This document shows positions 60,083-64,000 of a stretch of DNA of 64,000 bases, in pieces; within the stretch, counting starts at the first letter, position 1; each line of letters begins with the position of its first letter. A program made the position numbers and the translations under genes. The stretch is from Companilactobacillus allii (GTDB lineage Bacteria > Bacillota > Bacilli > Lactobacillales > Lactobacillaceae), in NCBI RefSeq assembly GCF_001971585.1, contig NZ_CP019323.1:548053-612052 (forward strand). The letters are read 5' to 3'. The notes under the pieces were generated by a model. The model made no database searches. It was given only the letters and a program-made list of their open reading frames with translations, and was not told where the DNA came from.

Positions 60083-61984
60083 TTATGAAATCTTAGCAAT
60101 TCTACCTTGTTCGATATAAACACTCAAAATTCCGATATCAGCAGGATTGACCCCACTAATACGACTTGCTTGTGCAATCGTTTCAGGTGTTATCTTACTC
60201 AACTTTTGAACTGCTTCAGTAGCAAGTGAGGGAACCTTTGTATAATCTAGGCGATCAGGGATTTTCTTTGATTCCATCTTCTTAAGACGCTCAATCTTCA
60301 TTTGTTCCTTCTTGATATATCCAGCGTACTTAATGGCAATCTCGACTTGTTCCTTAACACGACGATCTACCGGTACACCCTCTGGGTCTCCGATCATAGC
60401 GATGATATCCTCATAATGAACCTCTGGTCTTCTCAATAAATGATCAGCCAAGATACCATCCTTTAGACTCTTGAAACCATGGTCTTCCATGAATGATTCT
60501 GCCATGCTAGGTGTGATCATCTTACGGTTCAAACGTTTCAATTCTGCTTTTGTAGCGTCACGTTTGTCATTGAATCTAGCATAACGGTCATCACTTATCA
60601 GCCCTAGGTCATATCCCTTATCAGTTAAGCGTAGATCAGCGTTATCATGGCGTAATATCAAGCGATATTCTGCACGACTAGTCAACAATCTATATGGCTC
60701 ATTTGTACCCTTAGTTACTAAGTCATCGATCATAACGCCGATATAAGCTTCGTCACGTCTCAAAATAAAAGGATCTTTATTCTGTGCACGTAATGCAGCA
60801 TTGATTCCAGCCATCAAACCTTGACCAGCAGCTTCTTCATAACCAGAAGTTCCGTTCATTTGACCAGCAGTAAATAGATTCTTAACAACTTTTGTTTCTA
60901 GATTCAACTTCAATTGCCAAGGCTCAATAACATCATATTCAATTGCGTATCCTGGACGCATCAACTTAGCATGTTCCAATCCAGCAACTGAATGGATCAT
61001 CTTTAATTGAACTTCTTCAGGCATAGATGTTGAGAAATCACCAACGTAATACTCTTTAGTATCTCTTCCTTCTGGTTCAAGGAAGATCTGGTGACGTGGC
61101 TTATCAGCAAAGCGGACGATTTTATCTTCGATTGAAGGACAATATCTAGGTCCAACACCTTTTATAACGCCGGAGAACATTGGAGCACGATCAAGATTCT
61201 CACGAATGATTGCATGTGTCGTAGCGTTAGTATAAGTCATCCAACAAGACATTTGATCCTTCAAGTATTGTGAGTCAGGTGTCTCAAATGAGAAGTGATT
61301 AGGCTCTTTATCACCAGGTTGTTCTTCGGTCTTATCAAAATCAATAGTTGCCTCATTAACACGTGGTGGTGTCCCAGTTTTGAAACGAGTCAATTTGAAT
61401 CCATGACTTTCCAAATCCTCTGACAGCTTGATTGATGGAATACTATTATTTGGACCAGATGAATATGTCAACTCCCCAATAATGATCTTACCACGTGATG
61501 AAGTACCAGCTGTAAGAACTACAGATTTAGCATGATATCTAGCACCAGTAGCCGTTACAACACCCTTACATACGCCATCTTCAACGATCAATTTGTCAAC
61601 AACACCTTGACGTAATGTTAGATTGGGCTCATCTTCTAAAACTTCTTTCATCATACGGTGATACATATTCTTATCAGCTTGAGCACGTAAAGCACGAACA
61701 GCTGGACCTTTACCAGTATTCAACATTCTCATTTGAACATAGGTCTTATCGATATTTCTACCCATTTCGCCACCAAGAGCATCTACTTCTCTGACGACGA
61801 TTCCTTTAGCGGGTCCACCAACTGAAGGGTTACATGGCATAAACGCTACCATGTCCAAATTTATCGTCACTAAGAGTGTTTTCTGTCCCATTCGGGCACT
61901 TGCTAGCGCAGCCTCAGAACCCGCGTGACCGGCTCCTACAACGACGACATCGTAATTCTCTGAATCAAATTCCTTAACTTGCAT
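60083..61984 (-). CDS. mnmG: tRNA uridine-34 carboxymethylaminomethyl synthase MnmG (GidA)
   Basis: A 633-residue FAD protein of full length. [20 protein letters not shown] binds [15 protein letters not shown] is the first GidA signature with its catalytic Cys, and [20 protein letters not shown] the second. With MnmE it installs cmnm5U at the wobble position of certain tRNAs. It begins 8 nt after mnmE ends. rsmG, its usual downstream partner, is far away at 3197-3922. Confidence 0.98.
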   Translation of the reverse strand: MQVKEFDSENYDVVVVGAGHAGSEAALASARMGQKTLLVTINLDMVAFMPCNPSVGGPAKGIVVREVDALGGEMGRNIDKTYVQMRMLNTGKGPAVRALRAQADKNMYHRMMKEVLEDEPNLTLRQGVVDKLIVEDGVCKGVVTATGARYHAKSVVLTAGTSSRGKIIIGELTYSSGPNNSIPSIKLSEDLESHGFKLTRFKTGTPPRVNEATIDFDKTEEQPGDKEPNHFSFETPDSQYLKDQMSCWMTYTNATTHAIIRENLDRAPMFSGVIKGVGPRYCPSIEDKIVRFADKPRHQIFLEPEGRDTKEYYVGDFSTSMPEEVQLKMIHSVAGLEHAKLMRPGYAIEYDVIEPWQLKLNLETKVVKNLFTAGQMNGTSGYEEAAGQGLMAGINAALRAQNKDPFILRRDEAYIGVMIDDLVTKGTNEPYRLLTSRAEYRLILRHDNADLRLTDKGYDLGLISDDRYARFNDKRDATKAELKRLNRKMITPSMAESFMEDHGFKSLKDGILADHLLRRPEVHYEDIIAMIGDPEGVPVDRRVKEQVEIAIKYAGYIKKEQMKIERLKKMESKKIPDRLDYTKVPSLATEAVQKLSKITPETIAQASRISGVNPADIGILSVYIEQGRIAKIS

Positions 61985-61992
61985 ACTTTCAC

Positions 61993-63378
61993 CTATTTTC
62001 CTAAACAGAATTGTGAGAATAGTTGTGTGATCAACTCATCCGGATAGCTCTCACCAGTTATTTCACCTAAAGTATCCCAGCATGATGTCATGTCGATCTG
62101 TACTAGATCAATTGGCATACCAGCCTGAATCCCAGAAATAACATCATTAAGATTGATCTTTGCTTGGCGTAATAGCCCTGCTTGTCTAGCACTAGTGATT
62201 ATAACGTCAGTGCTACTATCTTCAATTCCTGCATTAAAAATCTTTCCGATTGTTTGTTTTATTGTATCGATACCATCATTTTTAATCGCTGATGTAACAA
62301 TGATTATGTCGTCATCTTTCAGTTGTGAAACATTTTTTGGCGTTATAACGGGTATAAGGTCGTTCTTGTTAAAAATAATGATGCGGCGTTTATCTTTTGT
62401 TGCATCTAATAATTCAATATCATCAGATTCTAACTCACGACTAGAATCCAAAACTAAAATCACTAGGTCAGCTTCATTCAAAGCCTTGATAGAACGCTCT
62501 ACTCCAATTTTTTCAACCTTATCTTGTGTATCACGGACTCCAGCTGTATCAATGAGTTTGAGTGGAACACCGTCAATATTTACATATTGCTCAACAACAT
62601 CTCGAGTAGTTCCGGCAACGTCTGTCACGATTGCTTTATCTTCATCAAGCAAACGATTCAAAAGACTCGACTTACCAACATTTGGCTTACCAACAATTGC
62701 CGTTGCTAGACCATGTTGGAGAATTTCACCAGAGTCTGCTGTTTTCAATAAACTATCAATATTGGACCCAACTAACTTAGCCTTTTCCAACAACATCTTG
62801 GTAGTCATTTGTTCAGTATCATACTCTGGATAATCAATATTCACTTCAACTTGTGCCAATGCATCAAGTATTTCTTGACGTAAATTAGAAATCAAATGGT
62901 TCAAATTACCATCCAACTGATTCACAGCAACTTGCATTGCCTTGTCTGTTTTGGCACGGATCAGATCCATAACTGATTCAGCCTCAGTTAGATCAATTCT
63001 CCCATTCAAGAAAGCACGCTTAGTGAATTCACCTGGTTCAGCCATACGTGCCCCAGCACCGATCAATAACTGCAAAACCTTGTTGGTCGGTACGATTCCA
63101 CCATGAGTGTTGATCTCCACGACATCTTCTCTAGTGAAGGTCTTAGGCGCACGCATAACGGATACCATGACTTCATCAACTAGACTTTTATCGGTTGGAT
63201 CATATATATGACCATAGTTGATCGTATGTGTAGCAACCTTGGTTAAATTCTTGCCTTTATAAATTTTCTTAGCAATATCTATTGCTTGATCACCTGAAAG
63301 TCTAACAATTGAAATACCGCCTTCCCCAGGTGGTGTTGAGACAGCTGCAATAGTGTCATATTCAGTTACTGTTGGCAT
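61993..63378 (-). CDS. mnmE: tRNA modification GTPase MnmE (TrmE)
   Basis: A 461-residue GTPase. The N-terminal tetrahydrofolate domain ([22 protein letters not shown]) is followed by a helical domain and the G domain: P-loop [27 protein letters not shown] and FNKNDL. It ends with the conserved Cys-containing SQFCLGK. It partners MnmG. The ATG at 63378 follows AAGGAG; the eleven upstream in-frame codons are dropped. Confidence 0.98.
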   Translation of the reverse strand: MPTVTEYDTIAAVSTPPGEGGISIVRLSGDQAIDIAKKIYKGKNLTKVATHTINYGHIYDPTDKSLVDEVMVSVMRAPKTFTREDVVEINTHGGIVPTNKVLQLLIGAGARMAEPGEFTKRAFLNGRIDLTEAESVMDLIRAKTDKAMQVAVNQLDGNLNHLISNLRQEILDALAQVEVNIDYPEYDTEQMTTKMLLEKAKLVGSNIDSLLKTADSGEILQHGLATAIVGKPNVGKSSLLNRLLDEDKAIVTDVAGTTRDVVEQYVNIDGVPLKLIDTAGVRDTQDKVEKIGVERSIKALNEADLVILVLDSSRELESDDIELLDATKDKRRIIIFNKNDLIPVITPKNVSQLKDDDIIIVTSAIKNDGIDTIKQTIGKIFNAGIEDSSTDVIITSARQAGLLRQAKINLNDVISGIQAGMPIDLVQIDMTSCWDTLGEITGESYPDELITQLFSQFCLGK

Positions 63379-63409
63379 AATAATCTCCTTAATTTCTAAT
63401 TTTGAGCAC

Positions 63410-63452
63410 AAAAAAAGTGCGTAATCCGCCCCAAAAGACGGAAAAGCACTTT
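63410..63452 (-). terminator. Terminator after yidC
   Basis: On the minus strand AAAGTGC opposite GCACTTT with an inner CCG/CGG pair and a long T tract, between yidC and mnmE. Confidence 0.8.
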
Positions 63453-63528
63453 GACTACTTTTCTATGTATATAACAATTTAAAAAACAAATTCTCAAACA
63501 TCTTAACTAGATTTGTTTCAATTGTCAA

Positions 63529-64000
63529 TTATTTACGACGTTTATAGACACGCTTCTTAGCTTTTCTAAGTTTACGTTCCTTTTCACGTTCTTCTTCTTC
63601 TTTTTCTCTTCGTTCACGACGATACTTGAAGGGATTTTGGAAAGCCAATGTCTGCAATACTTGGAATGCATTAGTAACAACCCAATAAATAGTGATAGCT
63701 GATGGGAATGTTAAAGCAGGAACAAAGATAAAGATCGGCATTACATACGTCATAATCTTTGTTGTAGCATTTTGTGTTGGCTGAGAGTAACTAGAGATGT
63801 AGGTACTCAAGAAAGTAAATAAGGCAGCCAAGATAGCCATTATGTAGTAAGGATCAGCTTTACCCAATTGCATCCATAAGAAACTACCATCACGCAATTG
63901 TGTTGTTTTGTAAATTGCTTGATACAAAGCAAACATAACAGGCATCTGAACAGCTAGTGGTAAACAACCAGCGACCGGGTTAACTCCGGCTTCACTATAA
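63529..64000 (-). CDS. yidC: Membrane insertase YidC/OxaI (3' part, 5' end outside window)
   Basis: The frame stays open to base 64000, so about 156 C-terminal residues are seen. GVNPVAGCLPLAVQMPVMFALYQAI is the conserved YidC block, followed by hydrophobic segments (YYIMAILAALFTFLSTYISS, IMTYVMPIFIFVPALTFPSAITIYWVVTNAFQVLQ) and a strongly basic tail (KYRRERREKEEEEREKERKLRKAKKRVYKRRK) that contacts the ribosome. It inserts proteins into the membrane. No jag gene lies between it and mnmE, unlike the usual order. Confidence 0.95.
   Translation of the reverse strand, partial: YSEAGVNPVAGCLPLAVQMPVMFALYQAIYKTTQLRDGSFLWMQLGKADPYYIMAILAALFTFLSTYISSYSQPTQNATTKIMTYVMPIFIFVPALTFPSAITIYWVVTNAFQVLQTLAFQNPFKYRRERREKEEEEREKERKLRKAKKRVYKRRK

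Noticed and set aside
62153-62833. 226-codon plus-strand ORF opposite mnmE
   Set aside because: Shadow of a well conserved gene; Ser-rich translation with no family resemblance or ribosome-binding site.
1-64000. tRNA, rRNA, T-box or metabolite riboswitches
   Set aside because: No cloverleaf, rRNA stretch, T-box motif or familiar riboswitch core was seen in the intergenic regions.

Overview
The window is low-GC Firmicute chromosome and most likely comes from a Lactobacillaceae species, possibly Companilactobacillus or a relative. That genus call is an inference from gene content and codon style; no search was run. Supporting content: a Gram-positive type II-A CRISPR-Cas locus, the parA-parB-DUF951-ychF order, pepC, several PTS genes, a cydABCD operon without a citric-acid cycle in view, and an ECF transporter S component. 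Shine-Dalgarno sites are strong (AGGAGG type) and many starts were reset from them.

Layout. 1-3955 (minus): rsmG-parA-parB-DUF951-ychF and the start of a further gene, normally found close to oriC. 4038-9259: single genes (GNAT, membrane protein, membrane-anchored MerR-like regulator, lone EAL protein, pepC, gatD). 9465-14609: a sugar island with a galactitol-type PTS (IIA, IIB, IIC), a small membrane protein and a class II aldolase facing a DeoR regulator and a PfkB kinase. 14667-18248: ECF S component, Crp/Fnr regulator with a divergent oxidoreductase, proC, DUF975. 18296-20099: an IS1182-like insertion sequence. 20222-23532: GNAT, MerR/TipAS, thiD-like kinase and a Q/N-rich membrane protein. 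23674-32957: respiration and overflow genes (cydABDC, polyprenyl synthase, menA, ackA); ndh follows at 41151. 33095-39189: coiled-coil protein, GT2 glycosyltransferase, and a second sugar locus (phosphatase, cellobiose-type IIC, RpiR). 39319-46125: TetR/antiporter, ndh, DUF1003, kup, nicotinamidase. 46284-53450: CRISPR-Cas II-A. 53776-55143: a lone TnpB. 55152-59998: a hydrolase lacking its nucleophile, nagB, amino-acid permease, Gfo/Idh oxidoreductase, DUF1801. 60083-64000 (minus): mnmG, mnmE and the 3' part of yidC, again oriC-proximal genes.

The ends of the window (yidC-mnmE-mnmG on the right, rsmG-parA-parB on the left) are the two halves of a cluster that is contiguous in many Firmicutes, so about 56 kb of accessory and metabolic genes lie between them.

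The most notable points are in the CRISPR locus. A tracrRNA with its own promoter lies between cas9 and cas1 on the opposite strand. cas9 carries three perfect copies of an 18-nt in-frame repeat in a loop of the recognition lobe. csn2 is split by an apparent 1-nt deletion, so interference may be intact while spacer acquisition may be lost. The array has 14 clear repeats plus a decayed fifteenth in register. A family of dispersed intergenic hairpin repeats (seven places, six at convergent gene ends) shares a motif with the ends of the IS1182-like element.
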